Shown: positions 5,902-15,594, numbered from the stretch's first letter. The stretch is 55,791 bases of DNA from Umboniibacter marinipuniceus (GCF_003688415.1 NZ_REFJ01000005.1:1-55791), one strand, 5' to 3'. Translations and numbers: made by a program. The notes: generated by a model not told the origin, from the letters alone.

Positions 5902-8568
5902 TTACTCGTGGAGCTCATCAATGGAGGTTTCGATGTCATCGATGAGGCTATTTATGTCATCTTCATTTGAAATGGGTACACCTTCTGCAGTGGTTAAATG
6001 AAAGGTGTCCTCTACCTTTTCGCCCATGGTAAGGGTCCGAGCGAAGTGGAGGTTAATATCATGGCGGTTAAGTACCGTTGCAAGTCGGGCTAGAAGGCCG
6101 GGTGTGTCCGACGTGACGACGTGCAAGACTGAGTAACGCTCACTAGGTTCGGTACTAATAGATGCTTTGGTCTTGCGATGGAAGTACTGATCTAAACGAC
6201 TAGTTTTGCTGCTAGGTGAATCGGCAACAACATTAATGTAGGTGAGATCATGAGTGATCACCTCAATAATTCTCGCCACCTTCGCTGCATCGTGTGCCAC
6301 GGTTTCTTTGTTATTATCGAGGACAATGAACGTGTCCGCGGTAAAGCCATCATCGAGTGAGTGGATTCGCGCGTCATAGACGCTCAGATTCAGCCGGTAA
6401 AGTGCTTTGGTGATGGCGGCGAACACTCTTGGGTGGTCAACGGTTCGAACGAAAATCTGCGTGGCCGAAATAGCCTGAGAATCTCGGGTGTCCTTGACCG
6501 ATACGAGCGGTTCATCTGAATTGTGATCCAGTGTAAGGCGTGTGTGCCACGCTACGTCGGCAGTATTTTCGCGAAGAAAATAATCATCATGGTAAGCGCT
6601 CCAAAGTTGCTCAACGTCTTCAATGCGATAACCATCTTTTTTGAGGATGGCTAACGCCCCAGCCTTTGTGTCCGCAATCCACATGATGGCGTTGGTAGGG
6701 TTCTCAGCTCCGCGCGCTAGTGCAGCACTTGTTTGGTGGTACAACTGACGAAGCAACAGTGCTTTCCAGCTATTCCAGAGCTCTGGGTTGGTGGCATTGA
6801 TATCGGCAACAGTGAGACAGAATAAATAGTCGAGGTAGGTCTGATCGCCCACTTTTTCTGCAAAACGGTTAATCACGTCAGGATCGGAAAGATCTTGTTT
6901 TTGCGAGACGCCACTCATCAATAGATGTTTATCAATTAGCCAACTAACTAGGTTGGTGTCCCAGGCGCCAAGGTGGTGACGCTCGCAAAAATTTCTCGCA
7001 TCGATAGCGCCAAGCTGAGCATGATTTCCGCCTCGCCCTTTGGCTATGTCATGAAACAGCCCCGCAATAAAGAGAAGTTCTGGTTTGGGTAGTTTGCGGG
7101 CAACCCGAGTCGCAACCGGGAAGTCATCACTGCGAAGCCCCTGATGGAACATACGCAGGTGTTTTACCAAGATGAGTGTATGCGCATCAACCGTATAGCG
7201 ATGAAAGAGGTCGTGCTGCATTAGCCCAGTAATCTTATCCCATTCGGGTAAGTAGGCGCCAAGGACTCCGTACTCAGACATCCATTTCAGTATGCGGCTT
7301 AAATTATAAGGGCTGCGCATAATCTCCATGAATAATGAGGTATTGCGAAGGTCGGCACGATAACGCCGATCAATGAGGTGGAGGTGAGCTCGAAGTTGTC
7401 GGATAGTTGATGCTCTAATGCCCTTGATGTCTGGATCGTCTCCCATGAGATCGAAGATCTCTAACATGGCCGAGGGGTAGCGCGCGAATATAGTGGTATT
7501 GCTAGTTTGAATGTAGCCATCGACGGTGTTGAAGCGTCGGTTTATCGTCTTGGGCGCGCTGTCCGGAGATTCACCCAAAATGGATTCGCGCAAGTACTGC
7601 AATAACACTTCGTTGAGTTGAGAGAGTGTTGCCACCCAGCGATAATAACGACGCATAAATTGCTCTACGCCAAGCGCTTTCGGGTTGTCGGAGTAGCCAA
7701 AAATATCGGCAAGCTGTCGTTGGGCATCTACCTGAAGGCGTTCCTCGGGGCGCTTACTGAGCATGTGAATGCCGTAGCGAACTCGCCAGAGGAATGTTTC
7801 ACCATTGCGAAGGAGTGAAAATTCGGTATCGGTCAAAAAACCCATTTTATGCAGTGAAGGAAGATCGCCTGCGCCAAAGCTTCGCTTGGCCACCCAGGCG
7901 ATAGTTTGGATATCTCTCAATCCCCCAGGAGCTGTTTTAACGTTCGGCTCTAGGTTGTACTCGGTATTATTATTTCGTTCATGGCGAATCTCTTGCTCTT
8001 CAATCTTTGCATTGAAGTAGTCCTGAGCGTTCCACATTTCTTCGGTGCGAGTTTGACCGACTAATGCCTCAAGTAACTCACCGTTTCCCGCAAGACCCCG
8101 AGACTCGATAATGTTGGTCATTACGGTGAGGTCTTTGCGCGCTAGCGCAATGGCTTGCTCTACCGATCGAACGGCGTGTCCGATCTTAAGACCTAGATCC
8201 CAAAGAGCCGTCACATAGGCGCTAAGCTGATCGTCGATCTCAGGGTTTGTATCGCCAACCAGAATTAGGATGTCTAGATCCGATTGTGGATGAAGTTCTC
8301 CGCGTCCGTATCCCCCGACAGCGATGAGTTCGAGTTCGGCGGTGGTTGGAATAAAGCGATTCCAAAGGTGAGTCAAAAGGTAGTCAAAAAAGTCGCTTCG
8401 TTCGGCCACTAAGCTGCGAATACTCTCTCCCTCTACAAATCGATGATCAAGCTCGTTATTGGCTGTTTGAATTGCCTGTTTGTAGCAACTAATTATGGGG
8501 GTTGTTACGAATGACTGTTCGAATTCATTGGTATCGAAGAATTCAGGTGCAGGAGCATTGGCTGGCAT
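5902..8568 (-). CDS. glnD: Bifunctional uridylyltransferase/uridylyl-removing enzyme of PII
   Basis: The 888-residue GlnD is the glutamine sensor that uridylylates PII under nitrogen limitation and removes UMP under nitrogen excess. An N-terminal nucleotidyltransferase domain holds GGYGRGELHPQSDLD (residues 85-99, metal-binding Asp97 and Asp99). A central HD phosphohydrolase domain holds LFHDIAKGRGGNH (His506, Asp507). Two C-terminal ACT domains (about 700-770 and 810-888) bind glutamine. All expected catalytic motifs are present and the length is normal. It sits between map and dapC, an arrangement common in gammaproteobacteria. Confidence 0.97.
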   Translation of the reverse strand: MPANAPAPEFFDTNEFEQSFVTTPIISCYKQAIQTANNELDHRFVEGESIRSLVAERSDFFDYLLTHLWNRFIPTTAELELIAVGGYGRGELHPQSDLDILILVGDTNPEIDDQLSAYVTALWDLGLKIGHAVRSVEQAIALARKDLTVMTNIIESRGLAGNGELLEALVGQTRTEEMWNAQDYFNAKIEEQEIRHERNNNTEYNLEPNVKTAPGGLRDIQTIAWVAKRSFGAGDLPSLHKMGFLTDTEFSLLRNGETFLWRVRYGIHMLSKRPEERLQVDAQRQLADIFGYSDNPKALGVEQFMRRYYRWVATLSQLNEVLLQYLRESILGESPDSAPKTINRRFNTVDGYIQTSNTTIFARYPSAMLEIFDLMGDDPDIKGIRASTIRQLRAHLHLIDRRYRADLRNTSLFMEIMRSPYNLSRILKWMSEYGVLGAYLPEWDKITGLMQHDLFHRYTVDAHTLILVKHLRMFHQGLRSDDFPVATRVARKLPKPELLFIAGLFHDIAKGRGGNHAQLGAIDARNFCERHHLGAWDTNLVSWLIDKHLLMSGVSQKQDLSDPDVINRFAEKVGDQTYLDYLFCLTVADINATNPELWNSWKALLLRQLYHQTSAALARGAENPTNAIMWIADTKAGALAILKKDGYRIEDVEQLWSAYHDDYFLRENTADVAWHTRLTLDHNSDEPLVSVKDTRDSQAISATQIFVRTVDHPRVFAAITKALYRLNLSVYDARIHSLDDGFTADTFIVLDNNKETVAHDAAKVARIIEVITHDLTYINVVADSPSSKTSRLDQYFHRKTKASISTEPSERYSVLHVVTSDTPGLLARLATVLNRHDINLHFARTLTMGEKVEDTFHLTTAEGVPISNEDDINSLIDDIETSIDELHE

Positions 8569-8591
8569 AGTGAGTCCATTTAAGCGAGCAG

Positions 8592-8610
8592 GGCGTCCAT
8601 CATGGACGCC
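8592..8610. other. GC-rich stem-loop between map and glnD
   Basis: A perfect 8-bp inverted repeat (GGCGTCCA, TCA loop, TGGACGCC) lies in the 55-base map-glnD gap and has no T-run. It may stabilise the map mRNA or cause partial termination. The 3-nt loop resembles those in the hairpin array near the 5S gene. Confidence 0.6.
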
Positions 8611-8623
8611 TGCGAATCGGAAG

Positions 8624-9400
8624 TTAGAACGGGAGGATTTCGTCGCTTCGCTTGGTTAAAACGTCTACACCCGTAGCGGTCACGGCAATGGTGTGTTCCC
8701 ACTGAGCAGAAAGGCGTCCGTCTTTCGTTTCAACGGTCCAACCATCGCGTTTTAGTTTAGTGTGGCGTTTCCCCTGGTTGATCATAGGTTCAATAGTGAA
8801 GACCATACCCTCTTTGAGTTCGAGGCCCGTATCGGGGCGACCATAGTGAAGTACCTGCGGCTCTTCATGGAATACCTTTCCAATCCCGTGACCGCAATAC
8901 TCTCTGACAACGCTATAGTAGTTTGCTTCAGCATGCTGTTGGATCACGTGGCCAATATCACCGAGCTTCGCGCCCGGCTTAACCAGTTCAATACCTTTGT
9001 ACATACACTCTTGGGTGATCTCAACCAGACGCTTGGCATGGGGGCTAACTTTGCCCACAAAAAACATTTTACTGGTGTCGCCGTGCCACCCGTTTTCGAT
9101 CACCGTGACGTCAATATTGATGATGTCACCTTCTTTAAGTTTGCGACTCGCGCTAGGGATGCCATGACAAACTACGTGGTTAATAGAAGTGCAGATTGAT
9201 TTGGGGAAACCGTTGTAATTCAAACAGGCGGGAATAGCCTTTTGTTTGTTAACAATATAATCGTGGCAGATTTGGTCAATCTCGCCAGTGGTCATGCCGG
9301 GCTTGACGTAGTCGCCAATCACGACGAGCACCTCTGCGGCCATTTGACACGCAACGCGCATCTCTTCAATTTCGGCGGGTGATTTTAAGCTAATGCTCAT
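8624..9400 (-). CDS. map: Methionine aminopeptidase, type I
   Basis: The enzyme removes the initiator methionine from nascent proteins. The five metal ligands of the pita-bread fold are in place: Asp97 (NIDVTV), Asp108 (HGDTSKMF), His171 (CGHGIG), Glu204 (TIEPM) and Glu235 (WEHT), with the substrate-contacting His79 in NHVVCHG. At 258 residues with no N-terminal extension it is a plain type Ia enzyme. It is divergent from rpsB, sharing a 259-base intergenic region, the standard arrangement in gammaproteobacteria. A GAGGAG lies 12 bases before the ATG. Confidence 0.97.
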   Translation of the reverse strand: MSISLKSPAEIEEMRVACQMAAEVLVVIGDYVKPGMTTGEIDQICHDYIVNKQKAIPACLNYNGFPKSICTSINHVVCHGIPSASRKLKEGDIINIDVTVIENGWHGDTSKMFFVGKVSPHAKRLVEITQECMYKGIELVKPGAKLGDIGHVIQQHAEANYYSVVREYCGHGIGKVFHEEPQVLHYGRPDTGLELKEGMVFTIEPMINQGKRHTKLKRDGWTVETKDGRLSAQWEHTIAVTATGVDVLTKRSDEILPF

Positions 9401-9490
9401 AGTGGCTTAAGGCTCCTCAAGCGACAGATTGAATGGATTGTGAATCTTGGCGAGTAGTTTACTGACTTTTAGTTAAAATTTCAGCTTTCA

Positions 9491-9520
9491 TTGGCGTTAA
9501 AATAACTTTTATGGTATAAA
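9491..9520 (+). promoter_or_regulatory. rpsB-tsf promoter
   Basis: A TTGGCG -35 box (9491-9496), 18-base spacer and TATAAA -10 box (9515-9520) are followed by a GC-rich discriminator (ACGCGCGC), typical of ppGpp-repressed ribosomal promoters. It leaves a leader of about 130 bases before rpsB. Confidence 0.75.
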
Positions 9521-9529
9521 ACGCGCGCT

Positions 9530-9659
9530 TGAGCTTATTGGCTTGGGCATAAACTTTAAATTTAACTCTCACATACATCGGCACGATTACTTGGGTGCCC
9601 CTATTTACGGGGTTGGTAATTGGGATGTGTGGAGGCATAACCCGATAAGGATTATTATC
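9530..9659 (+). promoter_or_regulatory. rpsB 5' leader, possible S2-binding autoregulatory element
   Basis: The long leader contains a hairpin with outer arms ATTAC/GTAAT (9586-9590 and 9616-9620) and an inner CCCC/GGGG pairing (9598-9601 and 9609-9612). Gammaproteobacterial rpsB leaders are known to bind S2 and repress their own translation. That this leader does the same is inferred from position and structure, not from a sequence match I could verify. Confidence 0.45.
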
Positions 9660-10397
9660 ATGGCAAACGTATTAATGCGTGATCTGCTTAAAGCAGGCGC
9701 ACACTTCGGTCACCAAACTCGTTACTGGAACCCTAAGATGGGTAAATACATCTTTGGCGCACGTAACAAGATTCATATCATTAACCTTGAGCACACTGTT
9801 CCTGCTTTCAATGAAGCACTTGATCTTGTTAAGAAGCTAGCTTCTAACAACAACAAAGTTCTTTTTGTTGGTACTAAGCGCGCTGCGGGTAAGATTATGG
9901 CTGAAGAAGCAACTCGCGCAGGCCAGCCGCACGTTACTCACCGTTGGTTGGGTGGCATGCTTACTAACTACAAAACAATCCGTGCTTCGATCCGCAAGCT
10001 ACGTGAGCTAGAAGCTCAGTCAGCAGACGGTACGTTCGAAAAGCTAACCAAGAAAGAAGCGCTAATGCGCACTCGTCAAATGGCTAAGCTTGAGAACTCA
10101 ATCGGTGGTATCAAGGACATGGGCGGTCTACCTGACGCGCTATTCGTAATTGACGTTGATCATGAGCGTATCGCAATCCAGGAAGCTAACAAGCTAGGCA
10201 TCCCAGTAATCGGTATCGTTGATACTAACAGCAACCCAGACGGCGTTGACTACATCATCCCTGCAAACGATGATGCAATCCGCGCAATCAAGTTGTACTC
10301 AGTTGCAGTAGCTGATGCAGTACTTGAAGGTAAGGCTGGTGAAGTTGTAGCAAAGGATGAGTTCGTTGAAGTAGAAGGCGAACAGGCTGCTAAATAA
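9660..10397 (+). CDS. rpsB: Small ribosomal subunit protein uS2
   Basis: This is S2 of the 30S subunit, beginning [19 protein letters not shown] and carrying the family signatures [14 protein letters not shown] and [13 protein letters not shown]. Starting at ATG 9660, preceded by AAGGA, gives 245 residues, close to E. coli S2; the open frame extends a further 39 codons upstream through the leader. Codon choice is strongly biased to abundant tRNAs compared with the preceding map gene, as expected for a highly expressed gene. Confidence 0.97.
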   Translation: MANVLMRDLLKAGAHFGHQTRYWNPKMGKYIFGARNKIHIINLEHTVPAFNEALDLVKKLASNNNKVLFVGTKRAAGKIMAEEATRAGQPHVTHRWLGGMLTNYKTIRASIRKLRELEAQSADGTFEKLTKKEALMRTRQMAKLENSIGGIKDMGGLPDALFVIDVDHERIAIQEANKLGIPVIGIVDTNSNPDGVDYIIPANDDAIRAIKLYSVAVADAVLEGKAGEVVAKDEFVEVEGEQAAK

Positions 10398-10425
10398 GCA
10401 GTTTTGGTAGAACTACCCATCTTTG

Positions 10426-10452
10426 AAAGGGGCTATTAACTAGCCCCTTTTT
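10426..10452 (+). terminator. rpsB-tsf intergenic terminator/attenuator
   Basis: A 10-bp stem (AAAGGGGCTA, TTAAC loop, TAGCCCCTTT) with T-run lies between rpsB and tsf. It probably ends part of the transcripts so that S2 and EF-Ts are made in different amounts. Confidence 0.85.
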
Positions 10453-10491
10453 GGAATCTTAGTGTTACAGGATTGATTAGAGGAATTTAGA

Positions 10492-11349
10492 ATGGCTATT
10501 TCAGCGTCAATGGTTAAAGAACTTCGCGATCGTACCGGTCTTGGCATGATGGAGTGCAAAAAAGCACTTAAAGAAGCCGGCGGTGATGTCGAGAAGGCAA
10601 TTGAAGATCTACGTAAAGCGTCAGGTCTTAAGGCAGCTAAGAAAGCAGGTCGTACAGCGGCTGAAGGTCTTTTGGCTGTTCGTGGTTCAGCATCGGTTGC
10701 AACCATGGTAGAAGTTAACTCAGAAACTGACTTTGTTGCGCGTGATGACGGCTTCAAGGGCTTCGTTAGTGACGTTTGTGTTGCAGCGGAAGCGCAGGGT
10801 TCTGATGATGTTGCAGCATTGCTTGCTAACGGTATCGAAGCTCAACGTGAAGCGCTTGTGCAGAAGATTGGTGAAAACATCTCTGTTCGTCGTATCGCTC
10901 GTTTAGAAGCGCCTGTTACAGGTTTCTACTTGCACTCAACAGGTCGTATCGGTGTTCTTGTTGGTCTTGAGGGTGGCTCTGAAGAGTTAGCTCGTGACGT
11001 AGCAATGCACATTGCAGCGGTTAACCCGCGTGTTGCAAAGCCAGAAGATATGCCTGAAGATGTTGTTGAAGCTGAAAAAGGCATTATCAAGGCACAGCCT
11101 GATATGGAAGGTAAGCCAGCAGAAATCGTTGAGAAGATGATGGTTGGTCGTATCCGTAAGTTCTTGGCTGAAAACAGCTTGGTAGAGCAGGCGTTCGTTA
11201 AGAACCCTGAGCTAACAGTTGGTAAGCTTCTTAAAGAAGCGGGTGCTGATATTACTGGCTTCATTCGTTTCGAAGTGGGTGAAGGCATCGAAAAAGAAGA
11301 AACTGACTTCGCAGCAGAAGTGGCGGCTCAGGTTCAGGGTAGCAAGTAA
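10492..11349 (+). CDS. tsf: Elongation factor Ts
   Basis: EF-Ts is the guanine nucleotide exchange factor for EF-Tu. The N-terminal UBA-like domain has the signature [19 protein letters not shown], and the core has [13 protein letters not shown], which contacts EF-Tu. At 285 residues it matches the E. coli protein. GAGG lies before the ATG. It follows rpsB past an attenuator and shares its biased codon use. A strong terminator lies before pyrH. Confidence 0.97.
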   Translation: MAISASMVKELRDRTGLGMMECKKALKEAGGDVEKAIEDLRKASGLKAAKKAGRTAAEGLLAVRGSASVATMVEVNSETDFVARDDGFKGFVSDVCVAAEAQGSDDVAALLANGIEAQREALVQKIGENISVRRIARLEAPVTGFYLHSTGRIGVLVGLEGGSEELARDVAMHIAAVNPRVAKPEDMPEDVVEAEKGIIKAQPDMEGKPAEIVEKMMVGRIRKFLAENSLVEQAFVKNPELTVGKLLKEAGADITGFIRFEVGEGIEKEETDFAAEVAAQVQGSK

Positions 11350-11364
11350 TTGTTGCTTTGACGC

Positions 11365-11392
11365 AAACGGCGAACCTCGGTTCGCCGTTTTT
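11365..11392 (+). terminator. Intrinsic terminator after tsf
   Basis: An 11-bp stem (11365-11375 with 11380-11390, CTCG loop) is followed by TTTTT. A TATACT at 11396-11401 just beyond may be the -10 box of a separate pyrH promoter, but no -35 box is well placed. Confidence 0.88.
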
Positions 11393-11430
11393 GTATATAC
11401 TATGTTTATGTCGAGATTCTTGGGAGAGTT

Positions 11431-12168
11431 ATGGGTGTGACTGAAAAGAAGGCAAAAGATCGTAAGTACAAGCGAATTCTATTGAAGCTTAGCGGCGAAG
11501 AGCTAATGGGTGACGGAGACTTCGGTATCGACCCAAAAGTACTTGATAAGATGGCGCTTGAAATAGGTCAGCTTGTTGGTATTGGTGTTCAGGTAGGTCT
11601 TGTTATCGGTGGCGGAAACCTATTTCGTGGTAAAGCGCTGAGCGAAGCTGGACTCGATCGCGTTGCTGGTGACCATATGGGTATGCTGGCTACGGTAATG
11701 AATGCATTAGCGATGCGTGACGCACTTGAGCGAGCGAATATCTCCAGCCGTGTTATGTCGGCCATTCCAATGAGCGGTATTGTTGATCATTACGACCGTC
11801 GTCAAGCTGTTCGCTGTCTTGCGAATAACGAAGTTTTGATTTTTGCGGCGGGTACTGGCAATCCATTCTTTACTACGGACTCTGCTGCATCGCTCCGCGG
11901 TATTGAAATTGAAGCGGATATCGTGCTGAAAGCAACTAAGGTAGATGGTGTCTACACGGCTGATCCGATGAAGGATCCGGCTGCGGTAATGTATGACCGC
12001 CTTAGCTACGATGAAGTGCTTGATAAGAAGCTGGGTGTTATGGATTTAACGTCAATATGCCTAGTACGTGATCACGGAATGCCTGTTCGCGTCTTTAGAA
12101 TGTCAAAAGCAGGTGCGCTATTAAATATCGTTGTTGGCGATAATGAAGGCACCTTGATAGAGGAATAA
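11431..12168 (+). CDS. pyrH: UMP kinase
   Basis: This 245-residue bacterial UMP kinase of the amino-acid kinase fold converts UMP to UDP for nucleotide and sugar-nucleotide synthesis. Landmarks are the N-terminal [12 protein letters not shown], the glycine-rich [26 protein letters not shown] for UMP binding and the [10 protein letters not shown] segment. GGGAGAG lies upstream of the ATG. It is followed after 6 bases by frr, the almost universal rpsB-tsf-pyrH-frr order. Confidence 0.97.
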   Translation: MGVTEKKAKDRKYKRILLKLSGEELMGDGDFGIDPKVLDKMALEIGQLVGIGVQVGLVIGGGNLFRGKALSEAGLDRVAGDHMGMLATVMNALAMRDALERANISSRVMSAIPMSGIVDHYDRRQAVRCLANNEVLIFAAGTGNPFFTTDSAASLRGIEIEADIVLKATKVDGVYTADPMKDPAAVMYDRLSYDEVLDKKLGVMDLTSICLVRDHGMPVRVFRMSKAGALLNIVVGDNEGTLIEE

Positions 12169-12174
12169 AACACG

Positions 12175-12732
12175 ATGATGAATGAAATTCAGTCTGACGC
12201 GAAGGCGCGGATGGAGAAAAGTTTGGTCGCGCTAACGAGTGCATTTAGTAAAATTCGTACTGGTCGTGCACACCCTGCCATTCTTGATACCGTTTTTGTT
12301 GATTACTACGGTACGCCAACCCCTTTGAAGCAAGTTGCTAATATTGGCGTTGAAGATGCTCGTACGCTAACGGTTTCTCCTTGGGAGAAGCCGATGACGC
12401 CAGTTATTGAAAAAGCAATCATGGCTTCGGATTTGGGCTTGAATCCTGCAACGTCTGGTACCTTGATTCGCGTGCCAATGCCAATGCTAACCGAAGAGAC
12501 TCGAAAGCAATACACCAAGCAGGCGAGAGCTGAGGCGGAAACGGCTCGAGTTTCGGTTCGTAACGCGCGCCGCGATGCCAATGCCGACTTCAAAGATTTG
12601 CTTAAGGAAAAGGAAATTTCTGAAGATGAATTGCGTCGTGGTGAAGATCAGATTCAGAAATTGACGGATCAGTACGTTGCCAAGATCGCAGAGATGCTTG
12701 AGGTGAAAGAACGAGATTTGATGGAAATTTAA
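12175..12732 (+). CDS. frr: Ribosome recycling factor
   Basis: RRF splits post-termination ribosomes together with EF-G. The 185-residue protein has the family signature [15 protein letters not shown] near the N-terminus and the closing long helix of domain I ([15 protein letters not shown]). Two adjacent ATGs at 12175 and 12178 are possible starts; GAGGAA lies about 10 bases upstream. It closes this translation gene cluster and is followed by a strong terminator. Confidence 0.97.
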   Translation: MMNEIQSDAKARMEKSLVALTSAFSKIRTGRAHPAILDTVFVDYYGTPTPLKQVANIGVEDARTLTVSPWEKPMTPVIEKAIMASDLGLNPATSGTLIRVPMPMLTEETRKQYTKQARAEAETARVSVRNARRDANADFKDLLKEKEISEDELRRGEDQIQKLTDQYVAKIAEMLEVKERDLMEI

Positions 12733-12749
12733 TCAGTCTTTGCTTTTCG

Positions 12750-12790
12750 ATGCCGGATTCAGTCCACTGAGTCCGGCATTTCTTTTTTTA
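12750..12790 (+). terminator. Intrinsic terminator after frr
   Basis: A 13-bp stem (12750-12762 with 12767-12779, TCCA loop, one G-U pair) is followed by TTCTTTTTTT. It separates the translation genes from the uppS-led envelope operon, which must have its own promoter in the 60 bases that follow. Confidence 0.92.
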
Positions 12791-12852
12791 ACGGGCAAAA
12801 TTTTGTTATAGTCGATGGGTTATTTTGACTGTTATACCGAGGTTGTCTAACT

Positions 12853-13584
12853 TTGAGTGGAAATTCTATCCCTCAGCATGTTGCTATCATCATGGATGGT
12901 AATAATCGCTGGGCAAAGGCGCGAAAAAAGTTTGGCATCGCTGGCCATCAAGAGGGCGTGGAACGCGTTCGTGAAATCCTAGAGGCGGCTATTGCCTCGG
13001 GCGTAAAAGTCTTAACGCTCTACGCGTTTTCTAGCGAGAACTGGCAGCGTCCCGCAGCGGAAGTCAAAGGGCTGATGGCGCTGCTCCAGCGTTACCTTGA
13101 AAAGGAAGCTAAGCTGCTGGCGAAAAAGAATGTTCGGCTGCATTTGATAGGCTCTAGAGAGCGATTCTCTAAGAAGTTGAACGCGGTGATGGATGAAGCT
13201 GAGCGCGTAACGGAGAATGGCGAATACCAATTGAATATCGCCGTGGATTACGGCGGTCGTTGGGATATCGTGGAGGCGGCGAAAAAGCTAGCTCAAGACG
13301 TTAAAGCCGGCAGGCTTGAAGTGGACGAAATTAACGAGGCGTTATTTACGCAGGCATGCCAATTGAGTGATGTGCCGGAGCCTGATTTATTGATTAGAAC
13401 GGGCGGTGAACAACGGATAAGTAACTACTTAATCTGGCAATGCGCCTATACTGAATTTTATTTTACGCCCGAACTGTGGCCTGACTTTACAGGCGAGAGC
13501 CTTGAGAAGGCGCTGGTGGATTACGCGGGGCGGCAACGTCGCTTTGGTATGACATCGGAACAGATAGCGGCGCAAGGGTCTTAA
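12853..13584 (+). CDS. uppS: Undecaprenyl diphosphate synthase (cis-prenyltransferase)
   Basis: UppS builds the C55 lipid carrier of peptidoglycan and O-antigen from farnesyl diphosphate and IPP. Conserved region I, IIMDGNNRWAK, with the catalytic Asp, lies near residue 15; region V, RTGGEQRISNYLIWQ, and the ELWPDF end are present. The length of 243 residues is normal. The start is a TTG with GAGG about 10 bases upstream, consistent with modest expression. It is the first gene of the uppS-cdsA-dxr-rseP-bamA string. Confidence 0.95.
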   Translation: MSGNSIPQHVAIIMDGNNRWAKARKKFGIAGHQEGVERVREILEAAIASGVKVLTLYAFSSENWQRPAAEVKGLMALLQRYLEKEAKLLAKKNVRLHLIGSRERFSKKLNAVMDEAERVTENGEYQLNIAVDYGGRWDIVEAAKKLAQDVKAGRLEVDEINEALFTQACQLSDVPEPDLLIRTGGEQRISNYLIWQCAYTEFYFTPELWPDFTGESLEKALVDYAGRQRRFGMTSEQIAAQGS

Positions 13585-13585
13585 T

Positions 13586-14419
13586 ATGCTTAAGCAGCGA
13601 GTTATAACCGCAGTGGTTATTGCAGCTTTATTTATCGCAGGCGTTGTTTACTCTAACCCTCTGCAAGGAACGCTTTTTTTGGCCGTAGTTTGGCTACTTG
13701 GTGCTTGGGAGTGGGCTCAGTTAGCAGCCATCGCTAACCGCTGGGTCAAGGCTGTCTTCGTTGGTTTCGTAGCGCTGGTGATGGTGGCGCTTCACTGGTT
13801 GACCTTCGACGGTTTGACTAGTTTTGATATCGAAGTTGTGCGCACCGTCTTTATTGGCGCTAGCCTTGTTTGGGGGGTGCTATTTCTCTGGATACAGGGT
13901 TATCCATCGTCGGCGACTATTTGGCGCCATCCAGTGGTCGTCCTAACGCTCGGCATACTAGTATTAGTGCCAGCTTGGTACGCCATGGTGTTGCTCAAGC
14001 TTGAACAGAACTATGCCGTTATTCTGATTGCAGTGCTCTTGATGGCGGTGGGCAATGACACGGGTGCCTTCGCCGTGGGTAAAACCATCGGTAAGCACAA
14101 ATTGGCAAAAGAGGTGAGTCCCAAGAAAACCTGGGAGGGCTTCTTTGGTGGTGTGGTGCTGGGGTCTATTGTTGGTGTGCTAATTGGTTACCTGTTGGGC
14201 TTATCTGCATCAGAGTGGAAGGGGTGGATCTTAGCAACACTCGCCGCAATAGTCGGTTCGGTCATTGGTGACCTCGCTGAGAGCATGTTCAAGCGGCAGG
14301 CAGGTGTGAAGGATTCGGGTGTACTGCTTCCTGGTCACGGCGGGTTCTTGGATCGATTGGACTCTCTGTCTGCGGCATTTCCGCTGTTCGCGCTTGTTTA
14401 CTTCTTTGAGTTCTACTGA
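13586..14419 (+). CDS. cdsA: Phosphatidate cytidylyltransferase
   Basis: An inner-membrane enzyme that makes CDP-diacylglycerol from phosphatidate and CTP for all phospholipids. It has many hydrophobic segments, and the CDS signature DLAESMFKRQAGVKDSG followed by LPGHGGFLDRLDS is near the C-terminus. The 277 residues match the family. It starts one base after the uppS stop and its TGA shares a base with the dxr ATG. Confidence 0.96.
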   Translation: MLKQRVITAVVIAALFIAGVVYSNPLQGTLFLAVVWLLGAWEWAQLAAIANRWVKAVFVGFVALVMVALHWLTFDGLTSFDIEVVRTVFIGASLVWGVLFLWIQGYPSSATIWRHPVVVLTLGILVLVPAWYAMVLLKLEQNYAVILIAVLLMAVGNDTGAFAVGKTIGKHKLAKEVSPKKTWEGFFGGVVLGSIVGVLIGYLLGLSASEWKGWILATLAAIVGSVIGDLAESMFKRQAGVKDSGVLLPGHGGFLDRLDSLSAAFPLFALVYFFEFY

Positions 14420-15594
14420 TGCCACTTCAGCAAGTTACCGTTCTTGGTTCTACCGGGTCGATTGGGCAGAACACACTCGATGTTATTGCTCAACACCCTA
14501 ATCGCTACCAGGTTTTTGCTCTGGTAGCAGGGGCTAATTGGCAGCAGATGTTGCTCGATGCGCAACGTTTTAGCCCCGAAGTGATCGTGATGGCGGACGC
14601 GACCGCCGCCGATCACCTGCGCCGCGAACTGTCAGGAAGCAATATTGACGTGCAATCAGGGCTTCAAGCCATGATTGACGTTAGTGAGACATCTTCTGTT
14701 GATATCGTCATGGCTGCCATCGTTGGTGCGGCAGGCTTGCCTGCTTCGTTAGCGGCTGCGAAAGCCGGTAAGAAAGTCCTGCTGGCTAACAAAGAATCGT
14801 TGGTGGTTGCGGGTGACTTATTTATGCGAACCGTCCGGGAGAGCGGAGCTACGTTGTTACCCATTGATAGCGAGCATAATGCCATCTTTCAATGTTTGGA
14901 AGGCGGTAAATTTGACCGTGAACAGGGCGGCGTTTCGCGCATTCTACTCACCGGATCAGGTGGTCCATTTCGCACTACTGACTTGTCTGAATTCGGGGCT
15001 ATTACACCAGAGCGCGCGATAGCCCATCCAAATTGGAGTATGGGGCCCAAGATCTCAGTTGATTCCGCGACCATGATGAACAAAGGTTTGGAGTTGATCG
15101 AAGCATGTTGGTTATTCGGTGTTACACCTGCCGACATCGATGTGGTGCTGCATCCGCAAAGTATTATCCACTCCATGGTGAGTTATCTCGATGGTTCGGT
15201 TATTGCGCAAATGGGTAATCCAGATATGCGTACCCCAATTGCTTATGGTTTGGCTTACCCTGAGCGAATTGCCAGTGGTGTTAAAACACTGGATTTCACC
15301 CAAGTTGCTCGTTTAGATTTCGATGTCCCCGATCGCCAGCGCTATCCTTGCCTTTGGCTTGCGCGCGAAGCGTTTGCGGCCGGTGGAGCCAGTCCAGCGG
15401 TTCTTAATGCGGCCAATGAAGTCGCCGTCGCCGCATTTTTAGCGGGCGAGATTGCTTTTTGTGATATCGCTCTAGTCTGTGAAAGAACGCTAGAGGCGAA
15501 GTTCTCTGACGCAATTGACAGTCTAGATGAAATCCTCACTATAGATCGTGCTGCCCGTGAAGTGGCGCATTCGTTGATTAATCAGGGGTTGTGA
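14419..15594 (+). CDS. dxr: 1-deoxy-D-xylulose 5-phosphate reductoisomerase
   Basis: Second enzyme of the MEP isoprenoid pathway (DXP to MEP, NADPH-dependent). The N-terminal Rossmann motif VTVLGSTGSIGQNTLDV binds NADPH. LLPIDSEHNAIFQCLEG carries metal and substrate residues, and GSGGPFRTTDLS and NWSMGPKISVDSATMMNKGLE are family hallmarks (kept here as separate motifs). At 391 residues it is full length. Together with uppS, ispD and ispF in the same window it shows that the cell uses the MEP route. Confidence 0.97.
   Translation: MPLQQVTVLGSTGSIGQNTLDVIAQHPNRYQVFALVAGANWQQMLLDAQRFSPEVIVMADATAADHLRRELSGSNIDVQSGLQAMIDVSETSSVDIVMAAIVGAAGLPASLAAAKAGKKVLLANKESLVVAGDLFMRTVRESGATLLPIDSEHNAIFQCLEGGKFDREQGGVSRILLTGSGGPFRTTDLSEFGAITPERAIAHPNWSMGPKISVDSATMMNKGLELIEACWLFGVTPADIDVVLHPQSIIHSMVSYLDGSVIAQMGNPDMRTPIAYGLAYPERIASGVKTLDFTQVARLDFDVPDRQRYPCLWLAREAFAAGGASPAVLNAANEVAVAAFLAGEIAFCDIALVCERTLEAKFSDAIDSLDEILTIDRAAREVAHSLINQGL

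Noticed and set aside
8762-9199. 145-residue plus-strand frame inside map
   Set aside because: Antisense to a complete, well-conserved map gene, with no ribosome site or recognisable product.
10926-11288. 120-residue minus-strand frame over tsf
   Set aside because: Low-complexity Ser/Pro-rich translation that mirrors the biased codon use of tsf.
11351-11401. pyrH promoter with TTGACG and TATACT
   Set aside because: The two boxes are 32 bases apart, too far for sigma-70; only the TATACT is noted.
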